DNA of 64,000 bases, from the NCBI GenBank assembly GCA_036342255.1, contig JAZAUS010000001.1, positions 124,001-188,000 on the forward strand, read 5' to 3'. The translations under genes were made by a program, and so were the position numbers. The first letter of the stretch is position 1; each line of letters begins with the position of its first letter. Below, one piece after another: positions 54,109 to 62,314 of this stretch. A model generated the notes under the pieces. It was not told the origin of the DNA. It saw only the letters and a program-made list of their open reading frames with translations, and did not search any database. Origin of the DNA: RUG11198 sp036342255 (GTDB lineage: Bacteria; Bacillota_I; Bacilli_A; RF39; UBA660).

Positions 54109-54137
54109 ATTGTAAAACTGATATCAGTTTGTGTCAA
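54109..54137 (-). promoter_or_regulatory. Acyltransferase promoter with a palindromic operator in its spacer
   Basis: On the minus strand TTGACA (54132-54137), a 17-nt spacer and TACAAT (54109-54114). The spacer is one base plus AAACTGATATCAGTTT (54115-54130), a perfect 16-bp palindrome. A bound dimeric repressor would block RNA polymerase. No regulator gene is adjacent. Confidence 0.75.
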
Positions 54138-54219
54138 TCATCTTAGTACTATTGTATGGTTTAGTCTATTACAATTATGTTATATGTTCATTACTATCTA
54201 AAATAATAATATCACTTTT

Positions 54220-54430
54220 TTAGGTACTATTATAGATACTGTTTTTTTATAAAACAATGTTTTTTTAAAATTCAATTATATGCTTTTAGCCTTAACTTAT
54301 AACGGTTTATATATTATTATATATCTATAAAAAAGGTGATTAACAAGTCCTTTATTTAGTTAATATCATATAATCCCTTTAAATATAAGGATTTTCTCTG
54401 TTTTGGTTCGATTTTGATTTGGACTCTCCA
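54220..54430 (+). repeat. Degenerate junction: arm-like pair and tRNA-end-like sequence
   Basis: Part of the 450-bp gene-free stretch 54075-54526. TTAGGTACTATTATAGATACT at 54220-54240 resembles the arm pair at 52835. GGTTCGATTTTGATTTGGAC plus TCTCCA at 54405-54430 resembles the tRNA-Cys T-arm to 3' end with several changes. A similar degenerate copy is at 55532-55557. Confidence 0.4.
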
Positions 54431-54526
54431 TTTTACAAAAATGAAGGTATTATTGTAAATATTTTTCTTTTTACTTGCATAAAAAAAACATATTTGTTAT
54501 TCTTTAAATAGAAGGAGTGTAATTAA

Positions 54527-55117
54527 ATGGAAAACGAAAAGAAAAATAATAGTGGGATGTTGGTTGGAATACTAATAGGAATAATTATAATGCTATTAGT
54601 ATTTGTAGGATTATTTGCAACAGGAACAATTGGATTTAAGACAAGTACAACTAGTGATAATGATCAAGCTAGTGAAAATGATAATCAAATAGATAATAAT
54701 AAAAATGAAATAGAATTAAGTAAAAATTATTGTGATAAGATTATAGGAGAATACATTTTTAGTGAATCAATACCTGGTGGGGGAGATATAAATGGTATCA
54801 CATCAGCATCATATGAATATAAATTATCTATAACAGAAGGGCAAAGTAATTGTAATGCAACATTAGAAATAAATGGCTTTCAAACCTTTAATAGAATTAA
54901 ATTAGACATTGAATATAATAATGAAAAATATAATTTTATATTTAATACATATGCAGATGGTGATGTTTCAACTTCTGGGAATGCAGGTACTTATAATAAA
55001 GGTGATATTTTATTTAGTCTTTATAATGATAATAATAACTTATATACTCACTGGGATAAATATATTCCACATGTTGAGTCAAATAAAACTGATGGTATTT
55101 ATTTTAAAAAATCATAG
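54527..55117 (+). CDS. Membrane-anchored extracellular protein
   Basis: 196 residues: short charged start (MENEKKNNSG), one membrane helix (MLVGILIGIIIMLLVFVGLF), an Asp/Asn/Ser linker and an ectodomain of about 130 residues with two Cys (KNYCDKIIG, QSNCNATLEI) and beta-rich sequence (SYEYKLSITEGQ). AAGGAGTG precedes the ATG. Its promoter, leader and N-terminus are nearly the same as those of the broken gene at 55655, but the ectodomains are unrelated. Function unknown. Confidence 0.75.
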   Translation: MENEKKNNSGMLVGILIGIIIMLLVFVGLFATGTIGFKTSTTSDNDQASENDNQIDNNKNEIELSKNYCDKIIGEYIFSESIPGGGDINGITSASYEYKLSITEGQSNCNATLEINGFQTFNRIKLDIEYNNEKYNFIFNTYADGDVSTSGNAGTYNKGDILFSLYNDNNNLYTHWDKYIPHVESNKTDGIYFKKS

Positions 55118-55261
55118 TGTTGAAATATTTATAATTAAACATAAACAGAAATATAAAGTCATGTGAAGATACAATATTAATAAAGAGGCAAGAAAACTGC
55201 CTCTTTTAAATTAATAAAATGTTCTTATTTTAATAAAATGAATTGTAGCAAATATTTATAT

Positions 55262-55473
55262 TTTAGGACTTGTTTTAGGTCTTGTTTTTGAGAAAAATAA
55301 CTGAATTTTATAGACACCTATAAAAGTAATAAGTTGGTTTTAAAGGGTTTAAGGTCTTATAAGAAACTATAAAAAGCCAAAATTAAATTCCGACTAGGCC
55401 CTCCAATTTGTCATAAACCCTTATTTTATAGTGGTTTTTTAATAGAAAAATGTTTTTACATCTTATAAAACAA
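55262..55473 (+). repeat. Arm-core-arm junction with third tRNA-Cys 3' end copy
   Basis: Left arm pair TTTAGGACTTG / TTTTAGGTCTTG (55262-55286), 103 bp, core CCGACTAGGCCCTCCA (55390-55405, exact), then 45 bp to TTTACATCTTATAAAACAAG (from 55451). The DNA to the right matches the sequence after tRNA-Cys for about 130 bp, less one arm unit; the DNA to the left matches the flank at 52613. Confidence 0.75.
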
Positions 55474-55654
55474 GATGTAATTTTTTAATTTATTATAGAA
55501 AATCCTTTAAATATAAGGATTTTTTTGATTTGGATTCAATTTGTTTTAGACCCACCATTATACAAAAAATGAAGATATTATTGTAAAAATTTTTCTTTTT
55601 AGTTGAATTAAAAATATAGATTTGATATTATTTAAATAGAAGGAGTGTAATAAA

Positions 55655-56361
55655 ATGGAAAACGAAAAGAAGAGTAATGGGACTTTGGTTGGAATACTAT
55701 AGCATTAATTATAGGGGGATGCTTATTTGCAACTGGAACAATTAATTTTAAATCAACTACAACAACTGATAATGGGCAGACTACTGAAAATAATGAAACA
55801 ACTAAAAAAATGACTGAAGAAGAAGCAACAACAATTGTTAAGAATATTTTTACTAATAGCACTGTACAATATTTAGTTGATCATATTGCTGTTACTTATT
55901 GTAAAACCGAAGCAACAAGTATAAGTGAAAAAGAATTAGGTTTAGATTATCAATGGAATGGTTATCACAAGTGTACTGATTTTAATTCTTATGAACAATT
56001 AACAAATTATTTTAAGCAATATGTAACTGAAGACTATTTTAATAGTTTACTACTTAAAGAAAACTACCTAAAGCAAAAAAACACCTTAGCAAACGGTACT
56101 GAAATGTATAATTACTATGAGAAAGATGGAAATCTATATGCTGCTAGTACAGGAAAAGGTAGTAATGTGAATAAGGATAATTTCTTAGATAATGAAACAG
56201 TATATAAAATTGATTCTTTTGATGATAATAAGATTACTGCAACTATTACTGCAAAATGGGAAGATCCAAGTGGAACTAAGTATTCTGAATTAGAAAAAAT
56301 GACAATTATAAATGAAGATGGTAATTGGAAAGTTAGTTCTTATGAATCTACGCAAATATAA
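55655..56361 (+). pseudogene. Frameshifted membrane-anchored protein, sibling of the gene at 54527
   Basis: ATG 55655 (AAGGAGTG upstream) opens MENEKKSNGTLVGIL and hits TAG at 55700. One base shift continues as ALIIGGCLFATGTINFKSTT and then runs open to TAA at 56361. Restored, it is an anchored protein with an ectodomain containing VTYCKTEATSISEKELGL and HKCTDFNSYEQLT. The last 183 residues could still start at ATG 55810, but then without the membrane anchor. The break is in the membrane helix, so surface display is probably lost. Confidence 0.75.
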
Positions 56362-56370
56362 TATAATTTA

Positions 56371-56396
56371 AAAAGGCACTATAAAAGTGTCTTTTA
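56371..56396 (+). terminator. Hairpin terminator
   Basis: AAAAGGCACT-ATAAA-AGTGTCTTTT after the frameshifted gene. Confidence 0.75.
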
Positions 56397-56521
56397 TTAA
56401 CTTATTATCAAATAAACAAAAAGGACTATAATAATAAAAATAGTAATCTTACGAATGCTTAAGTTAGTGAAAAATAGTATAAAAAAAGTAAAAACCATGA
56501 TATAATAAATTTGGTGATAAT

Positions 56522-57202
56522 ATGAAATCAAAGAGTTTCTTGAAAAAACATTTGGGATTAACAATATATCTTTTCCTTTTACTTATCGGTTGTTTATTAT
56601 TTATCATACCTTTTATTATTGGCAGTATAAATAATAAAGCTGAATTAAAAAAATTATATAGTGAAGTTGAGGATAGAATAGATGAAACAACATCGTCAAC
56701 TCTTCATCATGAAATAGAGAAAGTTTATAAAACACATTTAAAAGAATATGGTGTCAAAGTAAGATTTACTACTGATAATGAAAACTTAATTGTACCATAT
56801 AAGATTGAGTCTGAATTAAAAGATATGATTGAAGAAGGAAACTATTCTTTTAATTTATGTAAGAAACATTGTTTATATGAATTATCTTTATTTTCAAAAA
56901 TAGATGGAAAAGCAATTGTTAAAGTAGATCATTCATTAAACCAAAAACCTATTGTTTCTTATGATGGTGAAAAGTTAAGATATGAAAGATTACCTGGTTA
57001 TTATATTGGTGTCTTTATTTTTATGTTCCTTATAACAATAATTGGAGGTCATATATATATTTCATCTACTAAAAATATGGCTGTTTCTTTAGGAGCATAT
57101 TTAACAAAAATTTTGATAATATATATTATAATTGGTATATTAAGTGGTGGAATTGGCTTTATAGCATTACCTGTTTTGTGGGTATTAGAACAAAGGAAAT
57201 AA
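56522..57202 (+). CDS. Membrane protein with extracellular domain
   Basis: 226 residues: one N-terminal membrane helix (LTIYLFLLLIGCLLFIIPFIIG), an extracellular domain of about 120 residues with a Cys pair (FNLCKKHCLYEL), and three C-terminal membrane helices (GVFIFMFLITIIGGHIYIS, ILIIYIIIGILSGGIGFIAL). TTGGTGATA precedes the ATG. Last gene of the tRNA-Cys block. No family recognised. Confidence 0.7.
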   Translation: MKSKSFLKKHLGLTIYLFLLLIGCLLFIIPFIIGSINNKAELKKLYSEVEDRIDETTSSTLHHEIEKVYKTHLKEYGVKVRFTTDNENLIVPYKIESELKDMIEEGNYSFNLCKKHCLYELSLFSKIDGKAIVKVDHSLNQKPIVSYDGEKLRYERLPGYYIGVFIFMFLITIIGGHIYISSTKNMAVSLGAYLTKILIIYIIIGILSGGIGFIALPVLWVLEQRK

Positions 57203-57302
57203 AATGATTGTAAGATTAAAGTATTATGATTTTATTTTACTGTAACCTAACTTGAAACTAATTACTATTAATTACTTTGAATTTAAGGCATGTTTAAAAA
57301 AA

Positions 57303-57475
57303 ACATACTATTTTACATACTATTAAATAGAATAATTAAGATTTATTTAAGTATTTATAAGTGCATAATTATTAACAATTAAGCGATTATAAACTATTAT
57401 AGGGCTTATAAGAAAGAGATATAGATCTTCTTGTTATGATATAAAATAAGACCATACATATTTTGTATGGTCTTT
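57303..57475 (+). repeat. Right end of the accessory block: arm-like pair and terminator
   Basis: The 280-bp gene-free stretch 57203-57484 contains ACATACTATT twice (57303-57312 and 57315-57324) and GGGCTTATAAGAAAGAGATA, similar to the left flank of the 55390 core, but no tRNA-end copy. A hairpin AAGACCATACA / TGTATGGTCTT (57448-57475) ends it. Confidence 0.4.
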
Positions 57476-57484
57476 AATTATTAT

Positions 57485-58432
57485 TTAATCTGGTATTATT
57501 AAATCATATAATTTTTCACCTAATTCTTTATCTGATAGTTTTGATGTTAAATTGCCTTTGTAATTTATTGACAACACCCAATCATTATCTATTTTATATA
57601 ATAAGTAAGTATCAAAATAATCTTCTTTTTTATATTTTGCAGTAAATGCTGGATGATTATTTGTTCCTATTTCAGTAAGATTAATATTATCTTTCATATA
57701 ATCATTTTTAACATCTTCCCATGTTTGAAGTCCGTTAACTTTTAGTGGACTTATATAAAAGAATAGATAGATTTCTTCATTCGTACTTGATATTGTAGTT
57801 GCAAAATAATTATTAAAATCTATTTCTTCAAAAGCTTCTTTCATATTACTACTTCTTATATTTTTATAGTCACCATTATTATTATATGCTGTGCCATATG
57901 GAGCTATATTTTCACCCATTTTTATTTTACATAATTTTTTATATACTCCTTTTTCGGCTATTCCCATTGGAACTTCATATATTTTTTGGCTTGGATATAT
58001 ATCTTTACTATTAGTAACAGTATTATCATTTGTTTTTGTATTATTCTCAGAATTATTGCTATTTGTTGTTGAAGTATTAGTTTTAGTGTTTGAGAATAGT
58101 TTATTATAAGCAAAGAATCCTCCAATACCAACAATTAATATGATAATAATAATTATTAATAGACTATTATTTTTTTGAGGTTTTTTTTCTGGCATATCTT
58201 GTTGTGTAGTTTCTGATATATTTGGGATATTATTATTTTGTTCGTTTGGTGTTGGATTGTTAGTATCAGTATTTATTTCAGTTGGTATTGGATTGTTTAA
58301 ATTAGTATTTATATTAGTATTTGTATCAATTGGTGGTGTATTATTAATATTATTATCTGTTTTAGTTTCTGGCATAGTAAAATTTGGTATTAGTTCATTA
58401 CTGTTATTATTTTGATTTGGTTCATTGTTCAT
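57485..58432 (-). CDS. Membrane protein with Asn/Thr/Pro-rich cytoplasmic tail
   Basis: 315 residues from ATG 58432 (AAAGGAGTG upstream). About 90 residues of Asn, Thr and Pro-rich low-complexity sequence precede a membrane helix (SLLIIIIIILIVGIGGFFAY), an Asn/Thr linker and a soluble domain of about 170 residues (PLKVNGLQTWEDVKNDYM, DTYLLYKIDNDWVLSINYKG). The layout resembles surface proteins with a disordered inside tail. Function unknown. Confidence 0.7.
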   Translation of the reverse strand: MNNEPNQNNNSNELIPNFTMPETKTDNNINNTPPIDTNTNINTNLNNPIPTEINTDTNNPTPNEQNNNIPNISETTQQDMPEKKPQKNNSLLIIIIIILIVGIGGFFAYNKLFSNTKTNTSTTNSNNSENNTKTNDNTVTNSKDIYPSQKIYEVPMGIAEKGVYKKLCKIKMGENIAPYGTAYNNNGDYKNIRSSNMKEAFEEIDFNNYFATTISSTNEEIYLFFYISPLKVNGLQTWEDVKNDYMKDNINLTEIGTNNHPAFTAKYKKEDYFDTYLLYKIDNDWVLSINYKGNLTSKLSDKELGEKLYDLIIPD

Positions 58433-58592
58433 ATTATTCACTCCTTTATTTTTTTAAATTATATCATAAGTAATAATTATTTTAAATAGTTTAATTATTT
58501 TTATTGTCAATTAATTGTATTAATCTTATATTAGTATAAATTTAGGGATATGAATTTATTTAAATGATGTTATAATAATAATAGGATGTGAT

Positions 58593-59357
58593 ATGGTGAA
58601 GAAAATATTATTGGTAATTGGTATAATTATAGTTATAATATGTGGTGGAGTTGGTTATTATATTTATTTGATGAGTGTACAGGAGAATATGTTAAAGCAA
58701 GAAATTATTAATTATACTAATAAAGATTTAATTAATGATGAATTTGTTGTTGAAGTTAAGACGAAGGGGAATTATGCTTATATAGAAGAAGCTATTAAAA
58801 AATATTATAAAAAATTATCTATTAATGTTAGAAAGATTAATCTTTATTTGATAGATGAGGATTTGGAAAAGCTTATGACTATTGATAATTTGACAAATGA
58901 TAGGCCTAAGTTTGATAAGAGTTATAAGATATTAGAAGATACTAAAACAGATATTGATTTATCTATAAGTGTGGTTAAGGAATTGTGTGATGAAAACTAT
59001 ATAAAGAATTTAGTTAGTGATAAAATTAAAGATAAGCATTTTATTGATTTATATAATAGTTTGATGTATACAAAGAGTGATATTCAAGAATTAAAAGATA
59101 TAAGGGAAGATACGGAAGAGTTATCAAATAATCTTAATTTATATTTGGATAAGGCTAGGGAGGTATTTAATATTTTAGAGAAGAATGATAGGTATTGGAG
59201 TATTGATAAGGGAAGTATTTATATTACTGATGAAAATATTTTAAATGAGTATAATAAAAAATATCAAGAATTAAGAGATATTGTTAATAATAAGTTATCT
59301 AAGTATAAGAAGAGATCTATTGGTAAGAGTAATAATAATAGTGTTATATCAGCATAA
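58593..59357 (+). CDS. Hypothetical membrane-anchored helical protein
   Basis: 254 residues: N-terminal membrane helix (ILLVIGIIIVIICGGVGYYIY) followed by long charged helices (coiled-coil-like) with no Cys apart from one. The ectodomain resembles other all-helical extracellular sensor or spacer domains, but no family is recognised. Codons return to the AAG/GAG/TTG-rich core style after the A-rich accessory block. Confidence 0.65.
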   Translation: MVKKILLVIGIIIVIICGGVGYYIYLMSVQENMLKQEIINYTNKDLINDEFVVEVKTKGNYAYIEEAIKKYYKKLSINVRKINLYLIDEDLEKLMTIDNLTNDRPKFDKSYKILEDTKTDIDLSISVVKELCDENYIKNLVSDKIKDKHFIDLYNSLMYTKSDIQELKDIREDTEELSNNLNLYLDKAREVFNILEKNDRYWSIDKGSIYITDENILNEYNKKYQELRDIVNNKLSKYKKRSIGKSNNNSVISA

Positions 59358-59387
59358 AAAATGAAACATATAATGTTTCATTTTTTT
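59356..59387. terminator. Bidirectional hairpin terminator
   Basis: AAAAAATGAAACAT-ATA-ATGTTTCATTTTTT between convergent genes. Confidence 0.85.
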
Positions 59388-60103
59388 AGTAGTTTTCTTA
59401 AATGTTTTTTATTAGTATCTATAAATCCATTTAAATTTATATTGGGGAAGGCTTTGATAATTCTTCTTTGTAAGGTACTTATTCTGGTTTTATTAATCTC
59501 AATATTATTATTTATTATTGAACTAACTAGACTTTTTAGTTCTTGAGTTGAATCTCCGGTTAGATTTAAGACATTAATATTTTTCTTTAGTTTATTTATG
59601 ATATTAAAGGATAATATAGTATCAATTACAAATATAACGAAGAAGATAATAGATAATATTATTATTATTTTGGAATTAAATAATTTGATTATTCTTTCTA
59701 CAAAAGGGTTGGATATATAGATAATAAATAGTCCGCCTAAACCGAATAATATGGCATTTTCTCCACATATTCTTCCGTTAAGATTATATTTCATATTACT
59801 ATAATCCCACCATCTAGCTTTAAATATTTTTTCCATTATATAACTAGTAAGATATTCTAGAAAACAGCATATAAACATACTTAATAAAAAGACTGTTATT
59901 AAATTATTTTTGTATTGGGTTAGATATAATATCATTAATATAGATCCACATCCATATATAGGACAGTAAGGACCTATTAAGAAACCTCTATTGACTAGTT
60001 TTTTTTCTATTATGGTAGTATAAATTGTTTCTGCTATCCAACCAAGAAAAGAATAGATAAAAAATATTAAAAAATAATTTAGAAATGTTAATAAATAATT
60101 CAT
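59378..60103 (-). CDS. Putative ABC-type permease of the CmpB-like family
   Basis: 241 residues from ATG 60103 (TGGAGG upstream). Five to six membrane segments with the family pattern FFIYSFLGWIAETIYTTIIEKKLVNRGFLIGPYCPIYGCG and WWDYSNMKYNLNGRICG. Proteins of this family are annotated as putative ABC transporter permeases; the actual role is uncertain. The soluble C-terminus is charged. It ends in TGA, and is divergent from thyA. Confidence 0.8.
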   Translation of the reverse strand: MNYLLTFLNYFLIFFIYSFLGWIAETIYTTIIEKKLVNRGFLIGPYCPIYGCGSILMILYLTQYKNNLITVFLLSMFICCFLEYLTSYIMEKIFKARWWDYSNMKYNLNGRICGENAILFGLGGLFIIYISNPFVERIIKLFNSKIIIILSIIFFVIFVIDTILSFNIINKLKKNINVLNLTGDSTQELKSLVSSIINNNIEINKTRISTLQRRIIKAFPNINLNGFIDTNKKHLRKLLKK

Positions 60104-60220
60104 GTTTTCCTCCATTTTATTTAGTATATCATTAAATTAGTTATATGACAATTATCTTATTGGTAAACTTTTAACTATAAAAAACTTTTTTGTGATATTA
60201 TTATAATGGAGAGTGATAGA

Positions 60221-61123
60221 ATGACAAAATGGGATAAAGAGTATATTAAACTTTGTAAGAAGATACTTAATGAGGGGGTTGAAACAGAAAATAGAACTGG
60301 TATTAATTCTATTAAAATACCTAGCTATCATTTTCAATTAGATGTTGGTAAAGAATTTCCAGTTTTAACGACTAAACAATTATATTTTAGACAAGCTATA
60401 TTAGAGATGTTGTGGATTTATCAGGTTCAATCTAATGATGTGAGATGGCTTCAAGAAAGAGATGTCTATATTTGGGATAAATGGGAAATAGATGAAGATG
60501 GTAAATGGGTAGCTATCCAAATGGTACCTGATGAAAATGGTAAACTGGTCAAAAAAGAGATTGTAATAGATTTTGGAAAAGAGTATGCTCATACTATTGG
60601 TACTGCTTATGGATTTATTGTTAATTATTATAAACTTATTGATAAGTTGATTTATATATTGAAAAACAATCCTAAGGATAGAAGATTAGTTTTATCATTA
60701 TGGCAAGATGCATTTTTAGATACTGCTGTATTACCTTCATGTGTTTGGTCAACTGAATGGGATGTTACTGGTAATAAACTAAATTTGTGGGTACATCAAA
60801 GGAGTTGTGATGTACCGTTGGGGCTTCCTTTTAATGTAACTCAATATGCTGTTTTATTATCTTTAATTGCTCAGGTAACAGGATTAGAAGTTGGTACTAT
60901 AGATTGGAGTATTAAGGATGCACATATATATGTAAATCAGGTTGATGGTATAAAAGAACAAATAAGAAGATATGATGAGTTAGGTGATTTGACAGGAGCA
61001 GAGCTTTGGATTAATAAAGATATTAAAGATTTTTATAAGTTTGATAATTCTCGTGACTTAAAAGATATTAAAATTAAAAAATATAAACATCATGGGCCAA
61101 TTAAATTTCCTTTAGCACAGTAA
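60221..61123 (+). CDS. thyA: Thymidylate synthase
   Basis: 300 residues from ATG 60221 (GAGAGTGA upstream). Landmarks: ENRTGINSIKIPSYHFQLDV, LWQDAFLDTAVLPSCVWSTE with the catalytic Cys, QRSCDVPLGLPFNVTQYAVL and the C-terminal KFPLAQ. It makes dTMP from dUMP with methylene-tetrahydrofolate. First gene of a dTTP operon with folA and tmk, spaced by 2 nt. An insert around residues 85-125 makes it longer than the shortest ThyA forms. Confidence 0.97.
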   Translation: MTKWDKEYIKLCKKILNEGVETENRTGINSIKIPSYHFQLDVGKEFPVLTTKQLYFRQAILEMLWIYQVQSNDVRWLQERDVYIWDKWEIDEDGKWVAIQMVPDENGKLVKKEIVIDFGKEYAHTIGTAYGFIVNYYKLIDKLIYILKNNPKDRRLVLSLWQDAFLDTAVLPSCVWSTEWDVTGNKLNLWVHQRSCDVPLGLPFNVTQYAVLLSLIAQVTGLEVGTIDWSIKDAHIYVNQVDGIKEQIRRYDELGDLTGAELWINKDIKDFYKFDNSRDLKDIKIKKYKHHGPIKFPLAQ

Positions 61124-61125
61124 AA

Positions 61126-61617
61126 ATGATAAGTATAATAGCGGCTATAGGTAAGAATAATGAATTGGGGGTAAATAATAATTTAATTTGGCATATACCT
61201 GAAGATTTAAAATATTTTAAAGAAACGACAATGAATAAAACAATTGTAATGGGTTATAAGACTTATAATTCTTTACCTGGACTGCTTCCTGGTAGAAAGC
61301 ATGTTGTTTTAACTCATCATATTATTGATAATAAAGATGTAGTAGTATTTGATGATTTAGAAAGATTAATTAAGTATTTGAATAATATTAGTGAAGAAGT
61401 ATTTATAATAGGAGGAGCTAGTTTATATAAAGAGTTTATTGATGAGGCTAGTAGATTATATTTAACTGAGATAGATGAAGAATATAAAGATGCTGATGTA
61501 TATTTTCCTATTTTTAATAAAGATAATTATAAAAGAAAAGTATTAAGAAAAAGTAAATATAAAGATTTAAATTATAATTTTGTGATATATGATAAGGAGA
61601 AGAATAATGAGAGGTAA
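61126..61617 (+). CDS. folA: Dihydrofolate reductase
   Basis: 163 residues. MISIIAAIGKNNELGVNNNL, WHIPEDLKYFKETT, VMGYKTYNSLPGLLPGRKHVVLT and EVFIIGGASLYKEF are the usual DHFR segments for NADPH and folate binding. It regenerates tetrahydrofolate after ThyA. It begins 2 nt after thyA and overlaps tmk by 11 nt, so the three are coupled. Confidence 0.97.
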   Translation: MISIIAAIGKNNELGVNNNLIWHIPEDLKYFKETTMNKTIVMGYKTYNSLPGLLPGRKHVVLTHHIIDNKDVVVFDDLERLIKYLNNISEEVFIIGGASLYKEFIDEASRLYLTEIDEEYKDADVYFPIFNKDNYKRKVLRKSKYKDLNYNFVIYDKEKNNER

Positions 61618-62314
61618 ATTAATCGTAATAGAAGGAACTGATTGTTCTGGTAAAGAGACACAAACATTATTATTAGAACAAAAACTTAATGATATAGGAA
61701 TAGATAGTAAAAGGCTATCATTTCCTATGTATGATAGTCCTACTGGTCAAATTGTTGCAGCTTGTTATTTGGGAAAAGAAGAGTACTGTGATTATTTGTT
61801 TAAAGATGGTATTAGGGGGTTATTTAAAGAAGGGGCTAGTGAAGTAGATTATTTAACTTCTTCTTTATATTATGCTGCTGATAGAAGATATAATAGTTTT
61901 GAGATTAATGATTTGTTAGATAGGGGAGTTAATGTTATATTAGATAGATATTTATATTCTAATTTGGCTCATCAAGGGGGAAAAATAAAAGATAAGGATG
62001 AGCGATATAAGTTTTTTGATAAGATGGAGACTTTGGAATTTGATATATTGGAAATACCTAAACCTGATAAAGTAATATTTTTGTATGTTCCATATGATGT
62101 GGCTGTAGAGCTTAAGAAAAAAAGAGATGAAAAAATGGATCAACATGAATCAAATAAAGAGCATTTAATTAATGCTGAACATACTTATTTTGAACTGGCT
62201 GATAGATATAATTTTGATATAATAAATTGTTCTGTTAATAATAAGATTAGAACTATTAGTAGTATAAGTGATGAATTGTATTCTAAGGTTGAATTACTTT
62301 TAAAGAAGAATTAG
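61607..62314 (+). CDS. tmk: Thymidylate kinase
   Basis: 235 residues from ATG 61607 (AAGGAGAAG upstream). P-loop IEGTDCSGKETQTLLL at the N-terminus, the DR-Y motif ILDRYLYSNLAHQGG (about 105-119) and a lid region with KKKRDEKMDQHE. It phosphorylates dTMP to dTDP, completing the operon's path. It is somewhat longer than typical 205-215-residue Tmk, with an insert SFPMYDSPTGQIVAACYLG seen in a known Tmk subgroup. Confidence 0.94.
   Translation: MRGKLIVIEGTDCSGKETQTLLLEQKLNDIGIDSKRLSFPMYDSPTGQIVAACYLGKEEYCDYLFKDGIRGLFKEGASEVDYLTSSLYYAADRRYNSFEINDLLDRGVNVILDRYLYSNLAHQGGKIKDKDERYKFFDKMETLEFDILEIPKPDKVIFLYVPYDVAVELKKKRDEKMDQHESNKEHLINAEHTYFELADRYNFDIINCSVNNKIRTISSISDELYSKVELLLKKN

Noticed and set aside
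54909..55166. Plus-strand ORF overlapping the anchored protein
   Set aside because: Shadow frame of the gene at 54527, with no ribosome binding site and low-complexity composition.
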